A stretch of 64,000 nucleotides of DNA from an uncultured Bacilli bacterium (GCA_910584165.1 CAJTZU010000003.1:62001-126000), one strand, 5' to 3'. Shown: positions 42,839 through 51,857, counted from the first letter of the stretch. The notes: a model not told the origin generated them from the sequence alone. Numbers and translations: made by a program.

Positions 42839-42891
42839 GGAAGTTAATTTAACTTCCAAGTAAGCTTATGAATTATCATGAGTTTACTTGG
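42839..42891 (+). promoter_or_regulatory. Double hairpin after tasA-like copy 1
   Basis: GGAAGTTA (42839-42846) pairs with TAACTTCC (42850-42857). CCAAGTAAGCTTATGA (42856-42871) pairs along all 16 positions, with two G-U pairs, with 42876-42891. Neither is followed by T residues. They probably protect the 3' end of a processed tasA mRNA rather than terminate fully. Confidence 0.65.
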
Positions 42892-42923
42892 AGGTTATAA
42901 ACTTTCAGAAAATATTAAAAATG

Positions 42924-42972
42924 GTAGACTCTCTAGAAATAGAGTTTACAAATAAAGGAGGTTAGAACCTCC
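42924..42972 (+). promoter_or_regulatory. Two-hairpin leader of tasA-like copy 2
   Basis: Same paired hairpins as in the copy 1 leader, shifted by 1318 bp. Confidence 0.6.
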
Positions 42973-43012
42973 ATATCCCATAAAAAAAATAAAAGAAGGA
43001 GAGAGTGAGAGA

Positions 43013-44146
43013 ATGAAAAAGAAAATGGGAATTTTAGGCGGATTGTTAATGGCAGTAGTAGTAACAGGATACTCAGTAGCTGGAACATACGCTAAGTATA
43101 CTTCTTCATTAGACTTTGCAGATGAAGCAAGAGTAGCAACATGGGGATTTAAGTTAAATGGAAAAACTCCAGAAGAAGTAAAAGAAATGAAGATTGACTT
43201 ATTCCAAGATTCATATGAAATCGTAGAAGGAGAAGGAAATTACGATGTAGTATCAAAGGTAAAAGGTCAAAAAGTAGTAGCTCCAGGAACAAGAGGAGAA
43301 TATGAATTTAACGTAACAGGAACAGCAGAAACAAACTATGTAGTAGCATTCAATGCAACAGTAGTAAATACAATCAAAACAGATAGTTACAATCCAATTT
43401 TCTTCAGATTAAATGGAGGAGACTGGATGAATGAAGCTGAGTTCCAAGAATATTTAAATGAAACAGTAACAGATGCAACAAACAAAGTATACGCAGCAAA
43501 TGAAGAATTAAATAAAACATATAAAATTGAGTGGATGTGGGCATTTGATGAAAATGACACAACAGCACCAACAGGATTTGTAAGTAATGATGAAACAGAT
43601 ACATACTTAGCAGGACAAAAAGGAACTGTAAGTTTAGATGTTAAATTAACAATTACACAATCAGAATTAGCAGCAACAAATGGAAATGCAGCAAGACCAG
43701 CAATTAGTAACGTAGTTACAAATGAAGCAAAAGTAGCTTTAAAAGCAGCATATGGATATGATGCAACAGTAGCAGATGCAGTAGTATTTGAAGCAACATC
43801 AACAGGAGCAAAATTAACAGGAACATTATTAAAATCATCAACAGATGTAGATAAAAATTTCTGGGGAGAAACAGCATCAGCACAAGCAACAGGATATTAC
43901 TATCCAATTTCAATCAGAGTAGAAAATCCAGAAAATGTAAAATCATTAGGATTATATAACAGAATAGCAGATGAAGAAAAAACAGTAGAAAACACAGATG
44001 GAAGATTAGTTGATCAAGAAGGAGCAATTACTTTATTCTTAGAATTAAATCCAACATCAGCAACAAAGACTTCAAATGTAACAGTAAACTACAATGATGG
44101 AACATCAACAACATATACAGTTGATTACAATGGATTAACAATGTAA
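43013..44146 (+). CDS. tasA: TasA/camelysin-like fibre protein, copy 2
   Basis: A 377-residue product identical to copy 1, including signal peptide, ARVATWGF block and A-ending codon bias. Complete identity points to a very recent duplication, continuing gene conversion, or selection for dosage of the main subunit. An assembly artefact is less likely because a unique 20-bp spacer separates the copies, but it cannot be excluded. Ribosome site and leader are the same as for copy 1. Confidence 0.85.
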   Translation: MKKKMGILGGLLMAVVVTGYSVAGTYAKYTSSLDFADEARVATWGFKLNGKTPEEVKEMKIDLFQDSYEIVEGEGNYDVVSKVKGQKVVAPGTRGEYEFNVTGTAETNYVVAFNATVVNTIKTDSYNPIFFRLNGGDWMNEAEFQEYLNETVTDATNKVYAANEELNKTYKIEWMWAFDENDTTAPTGFVSNDETDTYLAGQKGTVSLDVKLTITQSELAATNGNAARPAISNVVTNEAKVALKAAYGYDATVADAVVFEATSTGAKLTGTLLKSSTDVDKNFWGETASAQATGYYYPISIRVENPENVKSLGLYNRIADEEKTVENTDGRLVDQEGAITLFLELNPTSATKTSNVTVNYNDGTSTTYTVDYNGLTM

Positions 44147-44156
44147 TAAACAAAAA

Positions 44157-44209
44157 GGAAGTTAATTTAACTTCCAAGTAAGCTTATGAATTATCATGAG
44201 TTTACTTGG
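44157..44209 (+). promoter_or_regulatory. Double hairpin after tasA-like copy 2
   Basis: Same stems as at 42839-42891. The long 16-bp stem ends just before the Ig-like gene. Confidence 0.65.
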
Positions 44210-44247
44210 AGACTAAATTTTCTGAGCAGAGAAAGGAAGAAAGAGGT

Positions 44248-47200
44248 ATGACGAAGAATTCTAAAATTGATAATGATGAGAAAGAAATTAATTTAGATAA
44301 AGAGCAAACAAGTGGTAGTAAAAAGAAAATATTTATTTTTTTAGCAACAATTTTAGTGCTTTCTTTAATCACTAGCGGATTAACAACAAACTTCTTTGGT
44401 AGAATTGGAACTGCGTTTAGAAATGAAGGAAAGTTTAATATTGGTGGAGAATCTAATAATGAAAAGGAAATTGTTAAAAACCAAGAATTAAGATTTGATA
44501 AAGAGGTTTTAAATGTATCTTTAAGTTCTTCAAGTGGTAAGATATCTTATTCTCGTAATAAAATTCTTCCTTTGGAATATACTTGTGAAACAGATGATGC
44601 GACAATAGCTACTTGTTATGTTGCAGATGGTTATGTAGTAGTTTATCCTAAAGGTGTTGGTAGTACAGTAGTTACTTTAAATGCTGAAACAAGCGGAAAA
44701 ATTTATGTTTCAAAAGCTACTGTAAATGTAACAGATGTAGACCGTTATATTGAATTACCAATAAAAGAGGGAACTGTTAATTTAAAGTATGGAAATAAGA
44801 AAACAATTTCTTATAATTTAGTTAGACTTAATGGTGATGTAAAGGCTACTTCTAGTAATGATTCAGTTGCTAAAGTGAATGTAAAAAATAAAGTAGTAGA
44901 AGTTACTGCTTTAAAAGAAGGAAAAGTAGATATCAAAATTTCTGTTTCTTACAATGGAGAAACATATGAAAATGTATATAATTTAAAGGTTGTCAATGAG
45001 TCAAATAAGGCTTCTAATGATGCTGTTGTAAAGCGTAAAAGTAAAGTTAGTACTCTTAGTAACTTAGTTATTTCAAATGGTGAATTAAAATTCGATTCTA
45101 ATATTACGAATTATAGTGTACTAGTAGATAAAGATGTTAAAAATATTGGAATTGATTTTGAGACTACAAATTCGAAAGCAAAAGTAATTGCTACAGTAGA
45201 TGGCTTAGCAACTACTTCTTTAAAGAATATTCCTCTATCAGATAGTGCAAAAGAAGTAATTATTACAGTTATATCTGAAGATGGAAATAGTAAAACTATA
45301 TATACAGTTGCTATTAATAGAACAATTTCAAAAGAGGAAAATATTATTTCTGAGATAAAAATTAATAATGAGGTTTTAAAGGCAGATATGCCAATGATTT
45401 ATAGTAAGAAAGTAGCTGCTGATGTAAATTCTATTGATTTATCATTAGATTTAAAAGAAGAGGCTAGTGTTGAGTATTTTGTTGACAATAAATCAATTGG
45501 TTCTCATACATCTTTAAGAGAGTTTGAATTAAAATCAGGAAAAAATACAATTAAAGTTGTTATTTCTACAAAAAAGGGTATTAGTTTTATTTATTTTATT
45601 TCCATTGAGAAAGAAGCACCATCAAAGAATGCAAATTTAAACTTGGATACTTTTGAAGTATTAGATGATGGTTATACATTAGAGCAAATTAATGAGAATG
45701 ATGATAAAAACTATACTGTAAAGAATTTAGTAAATAGTAAAAAAGAAATTTCTATTAACGCTGTTTGCGAAGATCCAAATTGTACTGGTATTACTTCAAC
45801 TATTACTTATGATGATGGTACTACAGTAGATTTAGATGATTTAAATAATATTCCTTTAAAAGAAGGAAATAATAAGATTGCTATTACAGTAACAGCTGAG
45901 GATGGAGAAACAACAAATACTTATTATGTAGACATTTATAGACCAATTCGTACTATTACTTTTGAAAATGCTAAGGAAAAAGTAGAAGTTGAAAAAGATT
46001 ATACAGATATTCTTTATACAGTAAAAGATAAAAATGAAGATGGAACATTTACGGACAATGTAGAATTAAGTGAAGAAGAAATAAAAGAATTAAAAGCTTT
46101 TTTAAAAATTAATAACGATGATGTAAAAATTGATGTATATCAAGGCTACGTTAGGGTTACCCCAGTTAATCCTAAAGAATTAGTAGATGTAAAAACAGAA
46201 TTAATAATTTCTAATGGTGATGGAAAAGAAGCTACTGTTGAGGTTGAATTTGGTATTGGTGATTATTCTTTATCAAGTGGTAATTCTTTCACTATGAATA
46301 CTTCTTCTAAGAATAATACAAGATCAATTATTGTAAGTTCAACTTTAGTTGATTCTACAGAGAATAATTTGAAGATTACTTCTTCTGATGATAAAAAGAC
46401 ATTAACAATTTGTTCTAATGATGAAGTTTATTGTGTAGAATTATCAGTCGATAGTGCAAATGATGCAGGAGATATTACCTTAGAATATGGAAAAGATTCA
46501 ACTTTAGAAATTGGTTCTGAAGATTTGCCAATTACTTTAATTGCAGATGGAAAAGGAAAATCTGTTATTAATGTAAAAGGTACTGTTTATGGGAAAGAGA
46601 TTAGTAAAAAGTTAGAAATAGAAATTGATGTAATTAGAAATTATATTGTTACTATTTTAGCAAATGATCCAAGTCTTCCAGAAGACAAACAATATGGTAA
46701 ATTCAATAAGATTATGAAATCAGATGAGCAAGAAATTTCTTCTATTGATGGAGTAATTGATTTATCAACTTATGATGAGCCATATAAAATAGATGAAAAC
46801 TGTGATTATTATAAATTTAAAGAATTTACAGATGGAACAAATATTTATAATAGAGATGATAAAAAATTAATAGAGGGTTCTAAATTAAGCGGAGATATCA
46901 CTGTTTATGCAGTCTATGAAGATACTCCAACTGAAGAAGAATTACCTGAGACAAATTCTTTATGGCTATCTCAAGTTGATTTATTTGAAAATAAGGAATA
47001 TGAAGTTAAATATGGAAAACCAAAAGTGATTTATCCAGGTGCAGAAGGTTCATATGAAATGAAATTTACTGCTGATGAAAAATTAAAAATAACAGGATTA
47101 ACTTTAAAAGAAAATACAATCTGTGTTGAGGGCGGATGCTTAAATATGGGTTATATTGTTCATTACAATGAAATTCGTTATAAAACACCAGTAGATGGCA

Positions 47201-47568
47201 AAGATTATGAACGTATTGAAAAGGATTATGTTGGTAAAAAAGCAGATAAGAATTACTGGATTTTAAATCAAAATTATGGTATAATGAATGAAGTAAGTTA
47301 TCTTGGCAGTGACGGTCAAAAAGCTATCCTAGATAATGTAAATAGAGCAGATATCTCATTTGGTGATGGTATTTCTATGAATCCAGGTGATGAAATTTCT
47401 ATTACAATTTTTTGGAAATGGGTAGAAATTGATGAAGAGTCTGACAAGGTAGATACTAAGATTGGTGAATATTCTGCAGAGAATGCTGGAACAATTAATG
47501 ATAAGTATTCTTTAGCAGTTGGAATTATATATGATGCAGAAGAAGATTCTTGCACAACAACAGATTAA
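44248..47568 (+). CDS. Ig-like/cadherin-like surface protein with C-terminal TasA-like domain
   Basis: A 1106-residue protein from ATG 44248, just after GGAAGAAAGAGGT; an in-frame TTG at 44206 lies inside the repeat hairpin and is rejected. An N-terminal signal/anchor spans about 24-45. BIg2-like domains cover about 75-250 (DVDRYIELPIKEG, then EGKVDIKISVSYNG). Three cadherin-like beta-sandwich domains cover about 260-575 (LSNLVISNGELKFDSNITNY). Further beta-rich regions lie to about 900. The last 200 residues (SQVDLFENKEYEVKYGKPK, then GAEGSYEMKF, then FWKWVEIDEES) align in order with the TasA core (KIDLFQDSYEIVEG, GTRGEYEFNV, WMWAFDEND). It may anchor or cap TasA-like fibres. Confidence 0.75.
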   Translation: MTKNSKIDNDEKEINLDKEQTSGSKKKIFIFLATILVLSLITSGLTTNFFGRIGTAFRNEGKFNIGGESNNEKEIVKNQELRFDKEVLNVSLSSSSGKISYSRNKILPLEYTCETDDATIATCYVADGYVVVYPKGVGSTVVTLNAETSGKIYVSKATVNVTDVDRYIELPIKEGTVNLKYGNKKTISYNLVRLNGDVKATSSNDSVAKVNVKNKVVEVTALKEGKVDIKISVSYNGETYENVYNLKVVNESNKASNDAVVKRKSKVSTLSNLVISNGELKFDSNITNYSVLVDKDVKNIGIDFETTNSKAKVIATVDGLATTSLKNIPLSDSAKEVIITVISEDGNSKTIYTVAINRTISKEENIISEIKINNEVLKADMPMIYSKKVAADVNSIDLSLDLKEEASVEYFVDNKSIGSHTSLREFELKSGKNTIKVVISTKKGISFIYFISIEKEAPSKNANLNLDTFEVLDDGYTLEQINENDDKNYTVKNLVNSKKEISINAVCEDPNCTGITSTITYDDGTTVDLDDLNNIPLKEGNNKIAITVTAEDGETTNTYYVDIYRPIRTITFENAKEKVEVEKDYTDILYTVKDKNEDGTFTDNVELSEEEIKELKAFLKINNDDVKIDVYQGYVRVTPVNPKELVDVKTELIISNGDGKEATVEVEFGIGDYSLSSGNSFTMNTSSKNNTRSIIVSSTLVDSTENNLKITSSDDKKTLTICSNDEVYCVELSVDSANDAGDITLEYGKDSTLEIGSEDLPITLIADGKGKSVINVKGTVYGKEISKKLEIEIDVIRNYIVTILANDPSLPEDKQYGKFNKIMKSDEQEISSIDGVIDLSTYDEPYKIDENCDYYKFKEFTDGTNIYNRDDKKLIEGSKLSGDITVYAVYEDTPTEEELPETNSLWLSQVDLFENKEYEVKYGKPKVIYPGAEGSYEMKFTADEKLKITGLTLKENTICVEGGCLNMGYIVHYNEIRYKTPVDGKDYERIEKDYVGKKADKNYWILNQNYGIMNEVSYLGSDGQKAILDNVNRADISFGDGISMNPGDEISITIFWKWVEIDEESDKVDTKIGEYSAENAGTINDKYSLAVGIIYDAEEDSCTTTD

Positions 47569-47579
47569 GAGGTTAATAA

Positions 47580-48173
47580 GTGAAAATCTTTAAGAAAACG
47601 ATATTTACTATATTTACAGTATTCATAGTATTGTTGCTGGCATATAATATTTATAATTTTGTATGCATCAGAATTCTGAAAAAAGATATTAGCACTGTTG
47701 GTGGTTATGGAATGCTTGAAGTTGTTTCAGGTTCCATGGAACCAACAATAAAAGTTGGAGATATTATTGTTATTGATGTTGAGGATAAGGATTATAAAAT
47801 AGGAGATATTATTACATTTTCAAAAGATAATTCCTTTGTTACTCATAGAATTATTTCCTTGGATGGAGATTATTTAACAACTAAAGGAGATAATATTAAT
47901 AACACAGAAGATGATCCAATTTCTTTAAATCAAATTTTAGGAAAATATAAATTTAAAATTCGTGGTGGAGGGAAGTTTTTATCAGCAATAAAAAATCCCT
48001 TTACTATGATTATGATTTTTATTATTGGTATTCTAGTTTGTGTATTTGTTAGTACAGACAAGGATGGCAAAGCAATTGTGGAATCAGAAGAAAAAGAATA
48101 TCAAGAATTTCAGAAGTATTTGAAGAGTAAGAAAAAAGCGAGAAAGAAAAAATCTTCAAAGTTAGATGAATAA
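47580..48173 (+). CDS. sipW: ER-type signal peptidase I (SipW-like), second copy
   Basis: A 197-residue protease starting at GTG 47580, after AAGAGG and 11 bp beyond the upstream stop. Membrane segments lie at about 5-25 and 140-160. Catalytic residues are the serine in VSGSMEP near 51, histidine in VTHRII near 88 and aspartate in TKGDN near 104. Its size matches Bacillus SipW, unlike the longer enzyme at 40626. Two ER-type peptidases in one locus suggest different substrates or stages. Confidence 0.9.
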   Translation: MKIFKKTIFTIFTVFIVLLLAYNIYNFVCIRILKKDISTVGGYGMLEVVSGSMEPTIKVGDIIVIDVEDKDYKIGDIITFSKDNSFVTHRIISLDGDYLTTKGDNINNTEDDPISLNQILGKYKFKIRGGGKFLSAIKNPFTMIMIFIIGILVCVFVSTDKDGKAIVESEEKEYQEFQKYLKSKKKARKKKSSKLDE

Positions 48174-48190
48174 AAAGAGTAGGTGAATTT

Positions 48191-48775
48191 ATGAAAGGAT
48201 TATTACATAGTAAGAGATTTAGAACAAATCTATATAGATGGTTATTTATGTATGTAGGAGTGATGATGCTTTTTACTACTGTAATAACTTATTCAAAATA
48301 TTTAACAAATTTTGGTGACTATCATGATGATACACGAATTACAACTTTTAGAGCTTCTATTGCCTATACCGATGAAAATGGCGAAGAATGTTTAACTAGT
48401 TGTAATACAGGAACTTATAGGCCTACCAGCAAAATAAAATATTATTTTACTGTAGATACGGAATTTGAAGTTCTTGCTGATTTATTTTTGACGATAAGAA
48501 TTGAGGATACTTATAAAGATGATTTTAAAATAGTAAGTATTCGAAAAATAAAAGAGGGTGAAATAGAAACTAATAATCCTGAGACAATCGTTAATGATGT
48601 AAAAAAGTCTATTGAAGTTTCTGTTGAACCAAATCAAGATTTGCATTCCACTTATGAAGTAGTTGTTCAATATAGTGGAACATTAGATAAAGATAAGACA
48701 TCAACTTTTGATGCTACAGGGAAAGATGTAATTGCTGTAGGTTATGCAGCAGAGCAAAAAGATTATAGAAATTAG
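48191..48775 (+). CDS. small exported TasA/TapA-like protein
   Basis: A 194-residue protein with a basic N-terminus and signal segment at about 17-35 (WLFMYVGVMMLFTTVITYS), then KYLTNF and DTRITTFRASI. This mirrors the KYTSS and ARVATWGF arrangement after the SipW site in TasA. A pair of cysteines is close together (ECLTSC). A beta-rich domain follows. It could be an accessory subunit comparable to TapA, but residue identity is low. It lies 17 bp after sipW and 14 bp before the next gene. Confidence 0.6.
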   Translation: MKGLLHSKRFRTNLYRWLFMYVGVMMLFTTVITYSKYLTNFGDYHDDTRITTFRASIAYTDENGEECLTSCNTGTYRPTSKIKYYFTVDTEFEVLADLFLTIRIEDTYKDDFKIVSIRKIKEGEIETNNPETIVNDVKKSIEVSVEPNQDLHSTYEVVVQYSGTLDKDKTSTFDATGKDVIAVGYAAEQKDYRN

Positions 48776-48789
48776 GAAGGAGTAATAAA

Positions 48790-50862
48790 ATGAAAAAGAA
48801 AAGAAGATTAAAAACAAATGTTGCGATTTCTTTTATATATACATTAGTTATTTTATGTATGATAAGTTTTTCGTTTATCCTTCCAACAAATTCTAAATTT
48901 ATAACAGCAGGACCTGGAGGAAAAGAAGGAACTGCATTAAAATATCAGGTTGGATTATATCCTTTATATGTGAATACTCCATCTGTTAAAGATGCTGATA
49001 TAGGTATTACAGTTGATGAAAATGATAGTAATATATTTACTTTTTCATTTGAATTTAAACGCCATTATGAGGTTGCTTATGATGTATCCGATACTAATAA
49101 AGATAATTATTCTTTTATAGTAACACCAGGATGTACAATCGAAGCTATTAATGGTTCTAAAGAGAATACAAATACTATTAGTTTTGATACACGTGGAGAA
49201 GAAAATAGTACTGTAAAAGTAGATTTAAAATGTAATTATGATACATTAAAAGGAAATAATACTGAAACTGAAACAACAGTATCAGTTGGAATTAAAGAAA
49301 AATTTGGTATTGAAGGAAATTATGAACAAGAATTTCTTTATACAGAACCAGCTTTTATAATTTCTGATGAGTATTATAGCGAAATTGCAAATATTACACA
49401 TTGGGGACCAACTTTAGAAATTCCTAAAGGAACTTCTGCGACAGAAAGAGAACAAACTTATCAACAGTGGGTAGAAGAGTATGTTGCACCTAAATCAGGA
49501 TATGAAGCTTTAGTAAAAAAATATTTAATTAATAGAACAGATTGGCAACAGTATATTCTTAATGGTACTGATGAATGGAATGATAATAGTTATGGTATTA
49601 TTAGAAAATATAAGCTTGGAGCTTATACTTATACTATTGCAGATAATCTTGTAGGTTATGTGAGAACAGAAAATGCAAGTCAAATTAATGCAAATCATAT
49701 GTATTTTACTACTAAAAATCCAACAGAAATTGAAGAAGCATTTGAACATTATTTGATAGCATATCAAAAGAAAAAAAATTATACAGATAAAGATATAGCA
49801 GATATTATGGAGTATATCAATGCTCGTGGTGGTATTGCTAATGCAATATTAGAGAAAAAATTTATTACTGGACTAAATTGTCGTAATGGTTTCTTAAATT
49901 TAGATGATAGATTATTGCAATATGCTAGAAATTTAAAGAATCCTTTAGCTACTCAAATTGATCTTGATTCTAAACCTATTATGAATACATATTTTACTCA
50001 GTTTACTAAGTCATTGGATACAACAATTTCACCATCTATGGACTTCTATACTGAGTTAAGTGCACAACTTGGTAGTACTGCTTCAAAATTAGTTTATAAA
50101 AACAATACACAAGATTATACAGTTCCATCTTCATTTATAGATTACTATATCGTTTGGGATGCAGAGTTAGAACATTATATAATTTTAAAGATATACTCAG
50201 ATATTAGTAAAGATGCTACTCATCGTTATAATATTTATGAATTTAGAACTTTAGCATGGGCTATGAGAGAAGGTTATGAGCAACCATCTATTCAATTTAC
50301 AAATAGTTCAAAAAATCCAGACAATTTAAATATTTTTATTGAATTTACTGCACCTTCTCAAGCAGAAGCAGAAAAAATGGTTTATGATGATATTCTAATT
50401 CCATTACGTGGATATTTTGGTCAGGAACTTCCTGATACAGATGTGACATTTGAATGGGATGAAACAGAAAAATATGGTTCGGCTACATTTACTGTTTCAA
50501 AAGGATATGATGATTTATTACCAACAGGTGGTGTTGGTTCTGCACAAAGATCTAAAGAGAAGACTGAAAGTGTTATTGAAGTAGTTGAAAAGACTATTTC
50601 TGATATGAATACAGCTGTTGAAGATGAAAAGAAAGAAGATAATAAAGAGCAAGAAATCTTAGATGAAAAAACAACAATTGAGACAGATGGAAAAATAGAG
50701 GAAGAATTACCAGTAGTTAATAATGAAGTAACTAATATGAAAGAAGATAATACTTCTGAAGCTCCTTCTGTTGAAGAAGAAAAAGAACAATTGGTAGAAG
50801 AAGAAAAAGATAATTCTCTTCCAATGATAAATTCTATAATGTCTTTCTTTTTAAGAAAGTAA
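48790..50862 (+). CDS. exported 690-residue fibre-locus protein
   Basis: It begins with a signal segment at about 10-32 followed by TNSKFITAGPGGKEG, then a beta-rich region that recalls the TasA-type start after a SipW site. The middle (about 200-480) is helical and beta mixed and unrecognised. The last 110 residues are very Glu/Lys-rich and end in a short hydrophobic run with FLRK. An LPTGG near residue 580 is not in sortase context. AGGAGTA precedes ATG 48790. As the last gene before the terminator, it is probably a surface or matrix partner of the TasA-like proteins. Confidence 0.6.
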   Translation: MKKKRRLKTNVAISFIYTLVILCMISFSFILPTNSKFITAGPGGKEGTALKYQVGLYPLYVNTPSVKDADIGITVDENDSNIFTFSFEFKRHYEVAYDVSDTNKDNYSFIVTPGCTIEAINGSKENTNTISFDTRGEENSTVKVDLKCNYDTLKGNNTETETTVSVGIKEKFGIEGNYEQEFLYTEPAFIISDEYYSEIANITHWGPTLEIPKGTSATEREQTYQQWVEEYVAPKSGYEALVKKYLINRTDWQQYILNGTDEWNDNSYGIIRKYKLGAYTYTIADNLVGYVRTENASQINANHMYFTTKNPTEIEEAFEHYLIAYQKKKNYTDKDIADIMEYINARGGIANAILEKKFITGLNCRNGFLNLDDRLLQYARNLKNPLATQIDLDSKPIMNTYFTQFTKSLDTTISPSMDFYTELSAQLGSTASKLVYKNNTQDYTVPSSFIDYYIVWDAELEHYIILKIYSDISKDATHRYNIYEFRTLAWAMREGYEQPSIQFTNSSKNPDNLNIFIEFTAPSQAEAEKMVYDDILIPLRGYFGQELPDTDVTFEWDETEKYGSATFTVSKGYDDLLPTGGVGSAQRSKEKTESVIEVVEKTISDMNTAVEDEKKEDNKEQEILDEKTTIETDGKIEEELPVVNNEVTNMKEDNTSEAPSVEEEKEQLVEEEKDNSLPMINSIMSFFLRK

Positions 50863-50892
50863 AAGATTAAGAAACATTCTTAATCTTTTTTA
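50861..50892 (+). terminator. Strong terminator at the end of the fibre locus
   Basis: AAGATTAAGAA (50863-50873), loop ACA, TTCTTAATCTT (50877-50887), then T residues. Confidence 0.92.
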
Positions 50893-50920
50893 TTGCATAT
50901 TTTACTATTTATCATAATAT
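50893..50920 (+). promoter_or_regulatory. Promoter of the SDR gene
   Basis: TTGCAT (50893-50898) and TAATAT (50915-50920) with 16-bp spacing, directly after the terminator. Confidence 0.55.
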
Positions 50921-50936
50921 ATGATAGGGGGAAATT

Positions 50937-51857
50937 ATGAATTTTGACTATTGTTATGGAAATCAATTTTATAATTATTATGATGGGGTAGGAATTAAAA
51001 GTGTAAAATATAATATTTTAGCGCCAGAACAGTCTCAAAATGAACAACCTGGCATGGAGTATTTAATGGCTCCTAGACCTATATTTGATAATCCTAATTA
51101 TAAAGGTAGTGGAAAGTTAAAAGATAAAGTTATTATTGTTACAGGAGGGGATAGTGGTCTTGGAAGGGCTGCCTCTATTGCTTTTGTAAAGGAAGGCGCC
51201 AGTGTAGTAATTCCGTATTATGATGAGCATAAAGATGCAGAAGATACAAAAGAATATATTGAAAAAATAGGTGGAAATTGCTTATTATTATCGGGTGATA
51301 TTAGCAATAAAAATTTTTGCAAAGAAATAGTTGAAAGAACGATAGATTGTTTTGGGCATATTGATGTTTTGGTAAACAATGCTGGTGTTCAGTATCAACA
51401 AAATGATTTGTCTACTATTGATGACGAACAGTTTGATAGAACAATGAAAGTAAATGTATATGGGATGTTTTATTTAACAAAGGAAGTGTTGCCATATTTA
51501 AAAAGTGGTTCTTCTATTATTAATTTAACGTCTGTGACTGCTTTTTATGGCGAGCCTCAATTAATTGATTATGTAACTACAAAAGGCGCTATAGTGGGAT
51601 TTACTCGTGCTTTAGCTCGTAATTTGGCTTTAAAAAATATTCGTGTAAATGCTATTGCCCCAGGTTTCTTTTGGACTCCATTACAACCTGCTTGTTGGGT
51701 GAAAGAAAAAATTCCATCTTTGGGTTCTAATTCTGCAATGGCTAGAGGTGCCATGCCTTATGAATTAGCACCTACTTTTGTTTTTTTAGCTTCCGATGAT
51801 TCTAGCTATGTAACTGGCCAGGTGATTCATAATAATGGAGGAGAAGTAATGGGATAA
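50937..51857 (+). CDS. short-chain dehydrogenase/reductase (general-stress type)
   Basis: A 306-residue SDR oxidoreductase. The first 60 residues are the extra N-terminal arm seen in the Bacillus YhdF/GsiB-type and E. coli YghA group. The NAD(P)-binding motif is TGGDSGLGRA at about 69-78, NNAG is near 147, and the catalytic pair is the tyrosine and lysine in YVTTKGA near 212-218, with the serine in NLTSVT near 198. All core residues are present. The substrate is unknown, though the group is often linked to stress or spores. It starts at ATG 50937 after a GGGGGA site. Confidence 0.9.
   Translation: MNFDYCYGNQFYNYYDGVGIKSVKYNILAPEQSQNEQPGMEYLMAPRPIFDNPNYKGSGKLKDKVIIVTGGDSGLGRAASIAFVKEGASVVIPYYDEHKDAEDTKEYIEKIGGNCLLLSGDISNKNFCKEIVERTIDCFGHIDVLVNNAGVQYQQNDLSTIDDEQFDRTMKVNVYGMFYLTKEVLPYLKSGSSIINLTSVTAFYGEPQLIDYVTTKGAIVGFTRALARNLALKNIRVNAIAPGFFWTPLQPACWVKEKIPSLGSNSAMARGAMPYELAPTFVFLASDDSSYVTGQVIHNNGGEVMG

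Larger units (their letters stand above)
41596..42893 (+). repeat. 1298-bp direct repeat, copy 1 (tasA-like gene and flanks)
   Basis: From ATTAAAAATGG at 41596 to TTACTTGGAG ending at 42893 this segment is repeated at 42914-44211, exactly 1318 bp further on, with no difference noticed. A 20-bp spacer separates the copies. The repeat includes the leader hairpins, the gene and two 3' hairpins. Confidence 0.93.
42914..44211 (+). repeat. 1298-bp direct repeat, copy 2
   Basis: Matches 41596-42893 at a constant offset of 1318 bp. Its right edge lies just before the ribosome site of the Ig-like gene. Confidence 0.93.

Noticed and set aside
42086..43913. Antisense frames within the tasA-like genes
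   Set aside because: They are leucine/histidine-rich shadows caused by the A-ending codon bias of the sense strand and have no ribosome sites.
44206..44247. TTG start for the Ig-like gene
   Set aside because: It falls in the repeated hairpin. ATG 44248 has a good ribosome site and leads straight to the signal segment.
50500..50560. LPTGG in the last fibre-locus protein as a sortase signal
   Set aside because: It is about 110 residues before the end, does not fit LPXTG, and is not followed by a hydrophobic segment and basic tail.
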